Positions 9,187-20,142 of a DNA stretch of 64,000 nt are shown in pieces. Positions within the stretch are counted from its first letter, which is position 1; each line of letters starts with the position of its first letter. The translations under genes and the position numbers were made by a program. The stretch is from Apodospora peruviana (taxonomy: Eukaryota > Ascomycota > Sordariomycetes > Sordariales > Lasiosphaeriaceae), in assembly GCA_033439685.1 (NCBI GenBank), contig JAUEDM010000003.1, positions 4,122,001 to 4,186,000 of the forward strand, written 5' to 3'. The notes beneath the pieces are model-generated. The model ran no database searches. It saw nothing but the letters and a program-made list of their open reading frames with translations, and had not been told where the DNA came from.

Positions 9187-10595
9187 GATGCGAGATAGTG
9201 ACGTAGACGTAAAGGTGGTTAAGCTTGAAGGTTGGATGCCAACAATTTGCACGAGAGATGTTGAGAATATTGGAGTGATTTATGTTGTTGGGGAGGGAAT
9301 AAGCAGCTTTACGAGAGAACAACTTATAAAATATTGAACACATTCGAGCATCAAGCTCTATTTAAAACCACTAAACCTCACACTATCTAGGGTCTTTATA
9401 ATTGGAATATCCAAAGATATTTATTTTTGGTATCAATCCTAACACTCAGATGTTGCTGATAATCAGCCAGCCACCAGACATAGGATACCACGGCAGTGGA
9501 AGGTAGACTCAAAGTCTGTTAAGTAGTGGTTGGATCCGATAAGCTTGCGAGTTCATTCGTCCGGCAAGTGAGAAGAAGTGCCGAAACAGAGGAGAGGGTT
9601 GTGGCTGGCTGATAGCTCAGTTGTATGATCCCCCAAAGACCCAGACTCTTCCAATGGCAAGCCACCAGGTGAATATTTGATGACTTGCATAAACTTATTG
9701 GTTACACATGTGGTGTTATGCGTTGAACCACAGGACTGGGCCCTTTCCCCGCTTCAAGTCACCAACAGTCAGGTAGGGCTGTGGCTGGCTGCCCAGAGGC
9801 GGGATCTCCTATCTCGGCGGGAGTCGTGGTGTGCAGGATGGTCTAGCCCCTTCTCCACTCCGGACTACGCGTGGTCCGGTAGGGCTGTGGCTGGCTACCG
9901 AGAGACGGGATTTCCTATCTTAGCGGGAGTTATGGCGACTCAGATGGTCTAGGCCCCCTTCTCCGCTCTGAACTTCGGTAAGGCTGCGACAATCCTATCT
10001 TCCAGTTGCTAAAGCAGGTCGAACCTAGTCTTGAAGAGCCGAATGCTGCAGATGCACTTCGCCCACAGGGTGTTTATCCGCCAGCAGTCATTGGCCCACG
10101 CAGGTTTCTGTGGCGAGCTGAGTGTCTTAAAGGGATCCGAGCTCATTCTGTACGACATCAAAGTCCTTGATGGTGTTTCCTGAGAGGCATCCCGCGGTCA
10201 GATGGCCAAACAGCATGCAGACCGACTGGTTGTGATCAATTTGATCACGGAGAAGTTATGCTTAGCCGGTTGATGCTGGTGATGAAGGCTGGCTGGAGAA
10301 TGCAATGTCGGCACACTCGAATTTGCTCCTTTCCGGAGGCCTTTGTGTGACTCGACTTGTAGAGACATGTGGACGAGATAGGTGCTTCCAAGTTGTGAAG
10401 GCCAGGAGCTCGTTGTCGTAATCAAATCCAGAGATTATACACTTCATCGTATTTATACAGCCAGACAAGCGAGTATCCTGACGACCACCCTCTCAGGAAG
10501 GACATCACCTCTTCTCGACTTGGTCCCCGTTTCTCCCAGATCTTTGAAAAAGAAGACTGAAAATCCACTCACCATTCTTGTATAAGCCAGGAAAG
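9187..10595. promoter_or_regulatory. Divergent intergenic region between the beta-barrel and AA5 oxidase genes
   Basis: This 1.4-kb gap holds both promoters and an imperfect tandem repeat (9772-9987, listed separately). The GTGGCTGGCTG-type core of that repeat also occurs once near 9600. I see no further gene. Confidence 0.5.
9772..9987. repeat. Imperfect tandem repeat, unit about 100-106 bp, two copies plus a partial third
   Basis: Unit 1 (9772-9877) and unit 2 (9878-9976) both begin GGTAGGGCTGTGGCTGGCT and share GGGAT, TCCTATCT, GCGGGAGT, GGTCTAG and CCTTCTCC in the same order. A third start, GGTAAGGCTG, begins at 9977. The copies are clearly diverged, so the duplication is not recent. Confidence 0.75.
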
Positions 10596-12893
10596 ATGTC
10601 GGCAGAGACAAAGGGCAGCTGGTCAGCCACCATCGAGTTCAACAATGTGCCCGTTCACGTTAGCCTGTTGCCAAATGGCAAACTCCTCTACTGGGGGCGG
10701 CGCAAGAATCCCAAGGCCGATACCAACGACAACAATCTGAACGAGAAGGAAACCAAGGCCTTCGTCTGGGATCCCGACGCCTATTTCTGGGATGCCGCAT
10801 CGAAAACATCCAAGCCCAAAAGCGGCGACATATCGACAGCCGGCCGAAGCGAAGCCACCAAAAACGACCCTCTTGCTATGGATAACAAAACAACCGTCAA
10901 TCTCTTTTGCGGGGGCCACTGCTTTCTACCTGACGGCAAGCTGCTGATTGTCGGTGGCCATGTACGAGACGGGCAAGGGATCGACCAAGCCTGTCTCTAC
11001 GACTTTGAGGCCAACACATTCCGTCCCCTGACGAAGATGGTTGAGGGCCGATGGTATCCCTCCGCTCTGCCCCTTCCTGACGGTCGCGTCTTGGTGATGT
11101 CGGGCGCTCTGAGCAGAGGTGGCTATGCTCCCAACCCAACCTCGCAGATCTTCACCAACCCAGTGGACCCACTGAGCACACAGACTCCCTGGAAGGAGGT
11201 CATCAGTTCCCTGGCCCAGAGCCCCCAAAAGGTCGACATCGGTCCGGGGGCTCTGGCCCTGTACCCACGACTGCACCTAACCCCAAAAGGCCGCATTTTC
11301 ATGGCCGGTCCAAACCCTCGGGCTTGGTTTCTGGACGTCAAGGACGACAAGGGCGCCGAGATCCAGACCGAGATCCTAGGTGGTGCCAAACTGGCAGGTC
11401 GATGGGAAGACACCAAGATTGACCGCGATGGCAAGTTCCGGGATTACGCCCCGTCGGTCATGTACGACAGAGGTAAAGTCATGTACATGGGCGGCGGCCA
11501 GGACGAGAATAAAGATCTGAAGATCCCTGTTCTCGCACCAACAACCGGGGTGGAGTTCATAGACCTCAACGTTGAGCCGCTCCCCAAGTGGACACAGGGC
11601 CCAAATATGACGAACGCACGTAGACAATTCAACGCCACCATCCTCCCCGACGGGACCGTCCTGGTGACAGGAGGCACCTCGGGACCCGGCTTCAACGACC
11701 TGGGCAAGGCCGTGCATGTAGCCGAGTTGTTCGACCCCTACGCCGGGACGAAGGGGACATGGACCACGATGGCCGAAGAGAGCTGGGACCGTTGCTACCA
11801 CTCGGTCGCCCTCTTGCTGCCCGACGGGCGCGTCATGTCTGCCGGGGGCGGTGAATACGGAGAAAACCTCCCGGCAGCGACGTTCTGCTTCCCCAATGCC
11901 CAGTTCTTCGAGCCGCCGTACCTGCACAAAGCCGCCATCACTGGCAGACCTGTCATCAAGTCGTTTCCCAAGGAGATCACCTACAGCCAGGAAACGTTCG
12001 CCATCACGCTCGAGTCGGCCAACGATACCATCGACAAGATCAGCTGGGTTCGGATCGGGTCGGTCACGCACTGTCGCAACATGAACCAGTCCCTCATATG
12101 GCTTCAGAAAAAGTCACAGACGGGAGCCAGTCTGACGATTGCACCCCCCGAAAACGCAAACGTTTCGCCTCCTGGTCACTACATGCTCTTTGTCTTGAAG
12201 AAGGGTATCCCGTCGGTCGGCAAGATCATGCGCATTTCCGCACCAGCAACAACCACAAAGAAACAAGCGGCGGCACGCATGACGATGGCTACACCCGCAC
12301 CTCCAGAGCCCACCATCCAGCCCACCCTCGCCGAGCACAACGACGCCCTCATGGCCGAGCGCGGCCACCCGCCCGTGTCGGTCGGCATCACGCCTGTGTG
12401 CCCATACGGCCTCGGCCCATGCTGGGGCGGCGCGTACGACGGTCTCCTGCGCATGAGCGACGTCGACGTCGTTTGTCCGCTGGCGCACCAAGAGGACTCC
12501 ACGGCGCACGTTTATCTTGCCGACGACAGTGTCCTGCCGGATATCGACAAGTGGCGCAAGGAGTTCAGTCAGACTGTCAACGCGTCGTACGATATGCGCG
12601 GTATCGAGATGACTTTGTCAGGCGTGCTTGGTAGAAAGGGGGATCATGTTCTCACACTGGTGACTAACGTCAAGGAGCTGTTGCTCGCGCCGTACAAGCA
12701 GGCGAGTCAGATCCGATGGGATTATCTGACCAAGGCGCCGAGACCGGTCACGGATGCCGAGGTGGCGGCGTATAAACGTCTTGAGGAGGAGCAGGGGAAG
12801 GGTAGCAAGAAGGTACAGGTTACAGGGACGTTGCAGAAGCTTGGGGAGGGCAAGTTTTCGCTTGATGTGAGGGATTTCAAGGTTTTGGGATGA
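10596..12893 (+). CDS. Galactose oxidase/glyoxal oxidase-family copper-radical oxidase (AA5-like), intracellular form with extra C-terminal domain
   Basis: The 765-residue protein starts at ATG 10596; the upstream in-frame start is only TTG. A seven-bladed kelch-like propeller spans about residues 10-445, and a DUF1929-type C-terminal beta domain spans 445-550. The residues that build the copper-radical site can be placed: Cys105 (NLFCGGHC) for the thioether link, Tyr154 (GRWYPSALPLPDGR), Tyr401-His402 (CYHSVALLLPDGR) and His492 (SVTHCRNMNQ). The family oxidises alcohols or aldehydes and makes H2O2. Unusually, there is no signal peptide, whereas classical members are secreted. After a Pro/Ala-rich linker (about 550-590) comes a roughly 175-residue module beginning VSVGITPVCPYGLGPCWGG that I do not recognise. 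Confidence 0.85.
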   Translation: MSAETKGSWSATIEFNNVPVHVSLLPNGKLLYWGRRKNPKADTNDNNLNEKETKAFVWDPDAYFWDAASKTSKPKSGDISTAGRSEATKNDPLAMDNKTTVNLFCGGHCFLPDGKLLIVGGHVRDGQGIDQACLYDFEANTFRPLTKMVEGRWYPSALPLPDGRVLVMSGALSRGGYAPNPTSQIFTNPVDPLSTQTPWKEVISSLAQSPQKVDIGPGALALYPRLHLTPKGRIFMAGPNPRAWFLDVKDDKGAEIQTEILGGAKLAGRWEDTKIDRDGKFRDYAPSVMYDRGKVMYMGGGQDENKDLKIPVLAPTTGVEFIDLNVEPLPKWTQGPNMTNARRQFNATILPDGTVLVTGGTSGPGFNDLGKAVHVAELFDPYAGTKGTWTTMAEESWDRCYHSVALLLPDGRVMSAGGGEYGENLPAATFCFPNAQFFEPPYLHKAAITGRPVIKSFPKEITYSQETFAITLESANDTIDKISWVRIGSVTHCRNMNQSLIWLQKKSQTGASLTIAPPENANVSPPGHYMLFVLKKGIPSVGKIMRISAPATTTKKQAAARMTMATPAPPEPTIQPTLAEHNDALMAERGHPPVSVGITPVCPYGLGPCWGGAYDGLLRMSDVDVVCPLAHQEDSTAHVYLADDSVLPDIDKWRKEFSQTVNASYDMRGIEMTLSGVLGRKGDHVLTLVTNVKELLLAPYKQASQIRWDYLTKAPRPVTDAEVAAYKRLEEEQGKGSKKVQVTGTLQKLGEGKFSLDVRDFKVLG

Positions 12894-13335
12894 TCTTATG
12901 GTACTTACTTGCCTTCTCTTGATGAGGATAACATGGATTGGGGGAGACCAGAATGCAATGATACATGGAACTTAAGATAGCGGGATGACCGCTTCGCTCT
13001 TTATGTAACGATAATGGACTTAATACATCACAGTTTCTTTGACATGCTTCTTAACACCAATAGCAGTCCAGAAAATCACACACTCGCGTGTAAGTAGGTT
13101 ACACCAAGTTGGCCTATATAATAACGGCCCTTGAATACGGCGTTATGGCTACGCGTTATGCGTCAACAAAGTCACAGCAGTATATATTCAGCCACTGAAC
13201 CCCTTGAAATTGAAACACATCGACAGAAACACAACAAAGATCCAATCCTCGCATTTGCTCAGCGACTGAAAGTCAACCTCTACACTCCAAGCTCAGCCTT
13301 TCACGCCTCCCATTTATTTCACTTCCAGGTTCAAA
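12894..13335. other. Intergenic, no gene seen
   Basis: This holds the 3' flank of the oxidase gene and the promoter of the hydrolase. Nothing else is recognised. Confidence 0.5.
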
Positions 13336-14368
13336 ATGCCCACCTTCCAAAGCCCCGTCGACTCAACCACCCTCTTCTTCCGATCCTACATCCCGTCCAC
13401 CTCCTCGTCACCGTACAACCCCTCCCCGGATACACCTCCCTCTCCTCGTAACCAACCTTTAACCCTCGTCTTCCTCCACGGCTGGCCTATGTCCTCCCGC
13501 ATGTTCGACCAACTCATCGTGCCCCTAGTCGAGACCCACCGTTTTCCAGTTGTCGCCCCAGACCGCCGCGGCTTTGGTCTCAGCGACTGGAACACTCCTT
13601 CATCCAACGAAATCACGTTCGACACATTTGTTTCCGACCTTGTATCTCTTCTCACCCAGCACCTGACCTTGGGTGAATTCGTCTTTGTCGCGGCAAGCAT
13701 GGGCTCCATCGAGTCCGTCCTCGCGCACGCCGTCTCCCCAACCATCCGCGCCCACTGCCGTGGTTTCGTCTGGCTCGGACCAAACATGCCCAACAACACC
13801 ACCTCTCAGAACACTTCAGCTATTTGGACAGCGTTGCTGAATGGATTCCGATCACCTAACGGTAAAGACTTTATCGCGCAGCAGGTGCCGAGTATTTTCC
13901 GCAATGATCTGCAAAGCCCCGAGGATAGGGTTGGAGAGAGGACTTTGCAGTTCTTTGAGAGATTGGTGTGTCAGGCTGACCCCATCGCGCTGGAACGGAC
14001 GGCGATTCTTTGCCAGAGACCGATGGAGGAGGAGTTAACTCGGTTACGGGCGTTTGCTGCCGGCAACGAAGGGAAGCTGACGAAGGTAATGATATTGCAT
14101 GGCGGCGAGGACACGGGGATGCCGTTTGAGCTGAGCGCCAAGGTCGTGCATGATTTGTTGCCGTGGTCGACGTTGAAGGTGTATGAGAGGGCTGGGCATG
14201 GTGAGTTTAGTGTCAGACAGTCGGGGTGATTTTACTCCGGCTGAGCCGATGGGTGCACTGTGCTAATGCAGTGTGTGAATTATTACAGGTCTTTATGTGA
14301 CGCATGCGAGACAGGTTATAGAAGATTTGCTCGAATTTTTGCGAAGTGTTTTGAAGGATATGGAGTGA
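13336..14368 (+). CDS. Alpha/beta-hydrolase fold protein
   Basis: Two exons, 13336-14200 and 14289-14368, encode 314 residues. The 88-nt intron (GTGAGT...TTACAG) falls inside the codon for the glycine after the catalytic histidine, and splicing restores AGHGLYVTHARQ. The triad of the fold is visible: Ser121 in the elbow AASMGSIES, Asp259 in HGGEDTG and His288 in RAGHG. The oxyanion-hole motif is HGWPMSS. A cap region lies between about residues 145 and 240. There is no signal peptide; a Ser/Pro-rich insert follows the first strand. The family covers esterases, haloperoxidase-like enzymes and epoxide hydrolases, and the substrate cannot be read from the sequence. Confidence 0.85.
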
Positions 14369-14766
14369 GGAGGCCAAAGGGGGTTACTCAGTGTCGGTTC
14401 AGGGGTGTCTTGAACTTGTTGGTTCTTCATTTGTTTTCTTTCTTCGGAACTGTTGTCTTCTATCTTATTTGAATCCATCTAGTAACCCCGCATTCGCTAT
14501 TGAGCACATACACTGTGTTGTCGTCAGAGCGGTTAGTTAAAGAAAGTTCCGGATAGGAGATACAATGGTTGAGTGCGATCTTTAGGACAAAGAGAAAGTA
14601 TTGGTTATCCGTTATGCTTACACGGTGCGATAACGGCTTGTTTTCGCACGCGTTATGGCGAGAAACCAGTCCTCAAGAGCATTGCCGATTCACAGTCAAA
14701 GAAATGCATCAACACCACATCACTCTTCCTCTATCCCGCTTTTATGAGAGACAAAAAGCCATTATC
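14369..14766. other. Intergenic, no gene seen
   Basis: Holds the hydrolase 3' flank and the bZIP promoter. An in-frame ATG at 14704 could extend the bZIP N-terminus by 21 residues. Confidence 0.4.
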
Positions 14767-15943
14767 ATGAGCATGAGCTCCGCATCTCCCGCAAGCAACG
14801 CAGTTGGCCGGCCGCGAACTCGTCAAAGGATCCGCAAGCCGGCAGACGCACTCGCCATCCCCCACATCGAGGAGGATGCGGCAGAGCGCAAGCGTGTGTT
14901 GAACATACTTGCTCAGCGTCGATATCGTACGTCTCTACCTACCCATGGGAGGTGGCTAAGCTATCATTATTGTTATATCTTTGCGTCTGATCGCCCAGCT
15001 AATGACCTCAGGACAACGCAAGCGACAACTTCACCAGGAAGTAGAACCAACAAGATCTGGCCAAGAAACACCACCTTCGGTTCAGGGAAGCAACTCAACC
15101 AGCACCGAGGAAGCGAACGTGATCAACCTCGACACTACTCAAGTACTAGACAGCCTGACCACCGGCGGCCCTCACCTCAATCCCGCCGCCGACAGTCAGC
15201 TGGATGACCTGAGCTTTGACGACACATGGCCAGCAAACCTAGAAATGGCCGACTTGTCCTTGCTCCCGGACTCGGAGTACGACACAAATTTCAACGACGA
15301 CCAGTCCCTCTCACTCTTTTTCCAAGACATCAACACTACCACAAACAACACCACCACCCCCCAACACCCACACGATGACAACATCTCCTCAGACAGCTAC
15401 CTCCTCCAAGTAAACGAACTAACCCTCCTCCGGGCCCTCCTGCGGATCGCCGCCCGCCTCAATTCTGCAAGCACAGTTTGGGACATGGCCGCCAACTCGC
15501 CCTTCAACGCCGGAACCGGCCCGTTTGTCACAAACCTCCCGCCAACATGGCAGCCGACACCCTCCCAGCTCAACGTCCCGCACCACCCGGTAGTCGACCT
15601 GCTGCCCTGGCCGCGTGTGCGCGACCGCATGATCAGCGTGATGAGTCTTCCTGATGACATGAGGCCGCCCGTGGCTCGCGACGGCCCAGGACCGTTGGCG
15701 TTGGTCAATTTTATCTACGATCTCGAAGACGGGGCCGAGGGCGTGCGGATCTGGGGAGACGATCCGTTCGATGACCAAAGCTGGGAAGTTGGCCAGGTTC
15801 TGTTTGAAAGGTGGTGGTTTATTTTTGATAAGGGGGTGTTGGAGAGTAGTAACTACTTGAGGAGGTTGAGGGGGGCGGAGAAGCTGAGGATTATCACCGC
15901 AGGTGGTGATGGTTATGGGATTGATGAACAGGTGGTGACGTGA
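14767..15943 (+). CDS. bZIP transcription factor with DUF3425 domain
   Basis: Exons 14767-14926 and 15012-15943 give 363 residues. The 85-nt intron (GTACGT...CCTCAG) interrupts the basic region, and splicing yields NILAQRRYRQRKRQ, the N-x2-AQ-x2-YR pattern of fungal bZIP DNA-binding helices. The leucine zipper is short or absent: few heptad leucines follow. A Gln/Asp/Thr-rich middle is probably an activation or disordered region. The C-terminus is a DUF3425 domain (PPTWQPTPSQLNVPHHP, then VVDLLPWPRVRDRM and a final NYLRRLRG) common in regulators of fungal secondary metabolism and stress. It should act in the nucleus. The start MSMSSAS was chosen; an upstream in-frame ATG exists at 14704. Confidence 0.85.
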
Positions 15944-17154
15944 TGGCTGGGAAATTTGGATAGGAGAGCAAGGGAAGAAAGGGAGACTTGGTTTGTTGTT
16001 TATTTAGTAACTACTTATAGAATGAACAAGTACAGAATTGCCTCTCTCCATGGCTACCACCTAGAGGCTAGGTACATGTAATTATAAGATGTTGCGTTGT
16101 CACACCACAAATATGCACTACAGTAGGTAGTCATGGGCCGGACCTTTCAGGGTGCACAACAGCCATACAACAACAATCCCCCAAAACTCCCAACCAACGC
16201 GCAGCCCACATGCATCCATGACGGGTGTTTAGGTATGAACGAGGAAAGCTGATGATCACTCGATGCCATCTCTGCCTCAGCCCACGTTAAACATCTCCTA
16301 ACCTGTGGCAAGTAGCAAGTATATACCAGCATGACAATATATACGCGCTTCGTTGCTCGCAAAAGGGATCTCGAGGGCTGGATGATCGACATTAACGCCA
16401 ACGCAGCCCTGGAGGAAAGCAGTCAGCTTCCGTAAGCATGACACAAACGGGTTGAACGGAGAGGGGGATTGCGAACCAAGCGTGGTAAGGGAGACTCGAC
16501 AGGCAGTGGGCAAGAGGAGTCACAGGCCAACTGTCCGCTTTGGGGCGTCGGATGGCATCCCAAGTTTCCACATGCTCGGAGGGCGAACGCGTCGGGATAG
16601 ACTCTCTTCTGCTTCTTCTCATCTGCCCGGAGCTCGGCGAAGACATCGCGGCATTATGTTCACGTATCATGATGCATCTCGTCTGCTCGGGGGTTGAAAG
16701 CATCACGAAGTAGTAACGTCTGTTTGCCATCCCTTCGTGGAGCGGAGGCATCGCGATGAGGGGATATAGTCTTGATGGACAAAGGGGATGATTTCCTGAC
16801 TGAACAGGAAATATCTCGCGGTTGCTCAGCGGAGTATTTGTAGTGGAAGTCTTGACGTAGTTTGATGGTTAGCTTTGCGACTGGACGCTTCGAGTCGTCG
16901 TCGTCGGGAGTACATGTAGGCAAAAGTTTATATTGAAACTTCGACTTATTGATGCCCCTAGCTACCTGGTAGGTACCTAGCCGCTTGGGTCGGGTCATGA
17001 CCCATTATCATGTGTTGTCGGAGGGAGAACCGAGCTTCGATGACGTGACGGATGAGTTTGATGGAGAAGACTGCAAATACATAGCTAAAAAGAGACATAT
17101 CTACCCCATACGAGCGACCCCCTTTTCGCTTATTTGTATATGGCCTTACCAAAA
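15944..17154. other. Intergenic, no gene seen
   Basis: A 1.2-kb gap between the bZIP and GNAT genes, which end facing each other. Short ORFs occur on both strands but none looks like a protein. Confidence 0.5.
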
Positions 17155-17946
17155 TTACACCTTGAGCTTCGAACGATAAATCATGTACCGAAAAACATAA
17201 CGCCCCCATTTCCCTCCTTCATACCTGTCCTCGGGCGCCGGAACAGGCGCATACTCGTCCAGATCCACGTCCAGCGTGCGGACCACCTCAAACCCAGCCT
17301 TCTCGTACGCCTTCCACGCGCCAGCCGACGAATGCACCCAAGCAAACGCATTTTTGTCCGCAGCAGCAGCGTCGACCAAATCGGTGCCCCATTTCAGCAA
17401 AGCGGACCCGACGCCGCGCCGCTGAAAAGCTGGCAAGACATAAAGACCAATGATGTAAAGACAGGCGGCACCCTCAGGCATGACACTGTCCATCCACTCC
17501 TTAAAGTCGGCATCAGTAAATCGCTCGAGGCGAGCGATGGGTCCACCATCATCTTTTGCTTCATCAGGTTCACCGGCGTTCGAATTTTCTGTGAATTGTG
17601 GATCGTTTACGTCTGCTGATGAGCTGGTAGGATTAGGTGTGTCATCGTCGTCGTCGTCTGCTGGAAAATCAGGCGGATGCATGCCGCGAAAGCCCCAGAT
17701 GCAGTGGCCCATGATTACCCCAGTGTTGGTGTCGACGGCCTTGATAACTCGCGCTTTTGGTTTTCTGAGCAGACCGGGCAGGCTGCTGAGCGAGTACTCC
17801 TTCATGCTGAACGCCTCCTTGCCGCCGTGCGATTTCATTTCGGTTTGGGAATCTTTCTCGAGGGCGGCTTCGCTGATGGCTGCGAGGATGGGAATATCAT
17901 TGCGCTGAGCTGGGATAATGCTGATGTTTTGAGTCTGGTTGGCCAT
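17155..17946 (-). CDS. GNAT-family N-acetyltransferase
   Basis: A 263-residue protein starting at MANQTQNISIIPAQ, where an ATG follows the untranslated leader. It opens like other fungal GNATs, with the conserved N-terminal strand and EAALEKD. Motif A, which binds acetyl-CoA, is GLYVLPAFQRRGVGSALL (Q-R-R-G-V-G). Motif B-like WVHSSAGAWKAYEKAGFEVV follows near the end. A disordered acidic insert (about residues 95-140, with a DDDDDDTPNPTSSS run) separates strands 3 and 4 and is longer than usual. The substrate (amine, amino acid or protein N-terminus) cannot be inferred. No targeting signal is visible. Confidence 0.88.
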   Translation of the reverse strand: MANQTQNISIIPAQRNDIPILAAISEAALEKDSQTEMKSHGGKEAFSMKEYSLSSLPGLLRKPKARVIKAVDTNTGVIMGHCIWGFRGMHPPDFPADDDDDDTPNPTSSSADVNDPQFTENSNAGEPDEAKDDGGPIARLERFTDADFKEWMDSVMPEGAACLYIIGLYVLPAFQRRGVGSALLKWGTDLVDAAAADKNAFAWVHSSAGAWKAYEKAGFEVVRTLDVDLDEYAPVPAPEDRYEGGKWGRYVFRYMIYRSKLKV

Positions 17947-18570
17947 ATTAGTTGTGGTGTGGTGTCCGAGTTGAGATGTTTGTGGTAGATTGGTTGATGG
18001 CTGAGACGAAGCTGGACAATTGATATTGACCGCTTGGAGAGAAAGGATATATGGACCTGACCTGTTTCTCCGCATGGCTTATAACCGGCCGGCCGGCAGC
18101 AAATAGTCACACCGGCCGGATGCTCATCAATGCAAGCAAGGTCCACCGGCACTGTAATCTACTAATTATTTCTATATTAAGATGTCTACGTAGATACCTA
18201 TCCTTCTCACACGAAAACGAACGACACCTTCGACTTCACAACGGCCATGAATTTCCCGATATCCTCCAAGAACGCCCCCGGTTCAAACCTATAGCGCGGC
18301 AAAGTGGCTTCGCTGTTGTCTCTGCATCAAGTAGTGCTGTTTACTTCCTGGTAACACGGTGGTGGCTGACTTTGGAAAGTATGACCTTGACCATGTTGAG
18401 GACGCAAGACCATTTGAGCAGGGGGAAACAACCGTCCAGGATGGCAATGCGGCGGTCCACTTGATCGTATAATATCCTGACAAAGGTGTAAGCTATGGCC
18501 ATAGGTACTTATCCACCATCAAGTGGACACAGACAAAAAGATGAACAAAGACATTCTCCACCACGATTCA
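17947..18570. other. Intergenic upstream of GNAT, next to tRNA-Trp
   Basis: Contains the GNAT promoter. No further gene is recognised. Confidence 0.4.
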
Positions 18571-18642
18571 TGACCCTGACCCGATTTGAACGGATAACCT
18601 TTCGATCTGGAGTCGAACGCGCTACCGTTGCGCCACAAGGCC
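18571..18642 (-). tRNA. tRNA-Trp (CCA anticodon)
   Basis: On the minus strand the 72 nt fold as a complete cloverleaf. The acceptor stem pairs GGCCTTG with CAGGGTC (two G-U pairs), the D-stem is GCGC/GCGC, the anticodon arm is TTCGA-CTCCAGA-TCGAA and the T-arm is ATCCG-TTCAAAT-CGGGT. The anticodon is CCA, so it reads UGG. There is no intron and no encoded CCA end, as expected for a eukaryotic nuclear tRNA gene. Confidence 0.95.
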
Positions 18643-19155
18643 CTGGTTTGTCTTTGATCTCACGATTTCTTGATTTGCGGCTTGGGGAAGTTGATCCATG
18701 CATCCGATGTAATCGGGTCTATTCGGACGATGGGGGTGCTGGACTATCCCATTCAACACTGCCAGTGGCAATCCTGACGACCCGTATCCCAGTCTCAGAC
18801 GAAGGAACCGCGAATTCTAGGTTTTGAATAAGATAGATTTTGAGCTCACGCCAATCACTTTGGCTGTCTAGTAGTAGCAGTCATCTATCCCCCCCATCCA
18901 TGAGACAGCCAATAACGCCAGGTTTCTGAACCCATGCCATCCATTCATCGATCATGATAACTGGTTCGGATGGACACCTCCATCCTCGAAAATTGAGTCT
19001 TGAAACCCCCAGCCAGACTCAACCCAAACCAGCAATAAACCAAAAGTCACCATCCACGATGATTCAACTGGTAGCCACTCTACCCGCCTCCCCTTTTCCT
19101 TGCAACACCCACCTTATCACACCCAAACCATCAGCTAAATCAGAATGATCAATGA
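18643..19155. other. Intergenic, no gene seen
   Basis: Between the tRNA 5' flank and the 3' end of the secreted-protein gene. No ORF with protein-like composition. Confidence 0.45.
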
Positions 19156-20142
19156 TCACTCAAAAACCCAACACTTAGGTTTCGGCTCCATCCCCGTAAT
19201 CTCCTGCACCACTTCCTTGAGGGTTTTATCATAACACATCCTCTTCGACTGAAAAGAAACCGTCACCCCTGGAGCCCGGTTCCTGCTATTCTTCCCCCTG
19301 GGGGTACACGTCCAGTCCCAGACCGGTCCACAACTCTCATGGCTGTCAAACTCCTTGTGCAGGTCATCGGTGGTGGCGCAGCCATCTCCAGCATAATCGA
19401 CATTGTGCTCGTAATCAATTTCCCACCTGACGTCGTTAAGTGAATGCCGATATGACCGGATGCACGCCGCGTTCCCGCCGCCGTACTCATCGCGCTTAAT
19501 TATGGCGGTTGTCGAGTTGGTGGCTGAGACGAAGTGCTCCTCCTCCTCGTTGTCCGAGTTGTCGTCGAAAGTATCATCGCGTGGCATGGTAGTGGCGGCC
19601 TTGTGATGAGGTTGGCTGTTAGGCTTGCTCCGGATTGTGATGAACGGCAACGGCTTGTCGATGTTTGGCAAATGGGTTACCTCATCCTTGGGTGCCACGA
19701 AGGCCGGCGGGTCAACTGGGGGACCATCGTGGCTCGTCGGCGGGAGTAGCTGCCGGATTACGATCGGCTTGTCATCGAGTTTCGGACAATGGGTTGCCTC
19801 TCCCCTAGGTGCGAGGGCCGGCGGGTCAACTGGAGGATCATCGTGGCTCGGCGTTGACACGAGGACGGAACCCGACGCGAGATCATTTACGCGCCAGGAA
19901 TGCCCATCGGTGGTCTCGAGCACCACGGGGCCGACGTGGACCTTGCCCAACACCCTGGACCCCTCATGTTGGGCCTGGATCCTGGCCTTGTCAACAAACC
20001 CGGCGGCGTCTCTGGCCTTTACGGCGGGGGGAGGGTCATTGGCAGGAAGGCCAAAGGGGGAAGGGGTCGAGGTCAGCAACACAGCCGAATGGCCAAGGGT
20101 CAGCATTGCTGCCGCCGTGGCCATGACACGGTCGAGACGCAT
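19156..20142 (-). CDS. Secreted Cys-rich protein with Kex2-type propeptide
   Basis: A 328-residue protein. A signal peptide covers about residues 1-20 (MRLDRVMATAAAMLTLGHSA). A long Pro-rich, probably disordered region follows and includes an internal duplication: SHDDPPVDPPALAPRGEATH near residue 99 recurs as SHDGPPVDPPAFVAPKDEVTH near 137. A dibasic Lys216-Arg217 (TAIIKR) is a good Kex2 site. It would release a C-terminal domain of 111 residues with six cysteines (227, 255, 271, 279, 303, 324), three possible disulfides, and a WDWTCTP motif. I do not recognise the family. The layout (signal, pro-region, KR, compact Cys-rich domain) is that of secreted fungal effectors or antimicrobial-type proteins, but the function is unknown. 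Confidence 0.7.
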   Translation of the reverse strand: MRLDRVMATAAAMLTLGHSAVLLTSTPSPFGLPANDPPPAVKARDAAGFVDKARIQAQHEGSRVLGKVHVGPVVLETTDGHSWRVNDLASGSVLVSTPSHDDPPVDPPALAPRGEATHCPKLDDKPIVIRQLLPPTSHDGPPVDPPAFVAPKDEVTHLPNIDKPLPFITIRSKPNSQPHHKAATTMPRDDTFDDNSDNEEEEHFVSATNSTTAIIKRDEYGGGNAACIRSYRHSLNDVRWEIDYEHNVDYAGDGCATTDDLHKEFDSHESCGPVWDWTCTPRGKNSRNRAPGVTVSFQSKRMCYDKTLKEVVQEITGMEPKPKCWVFE

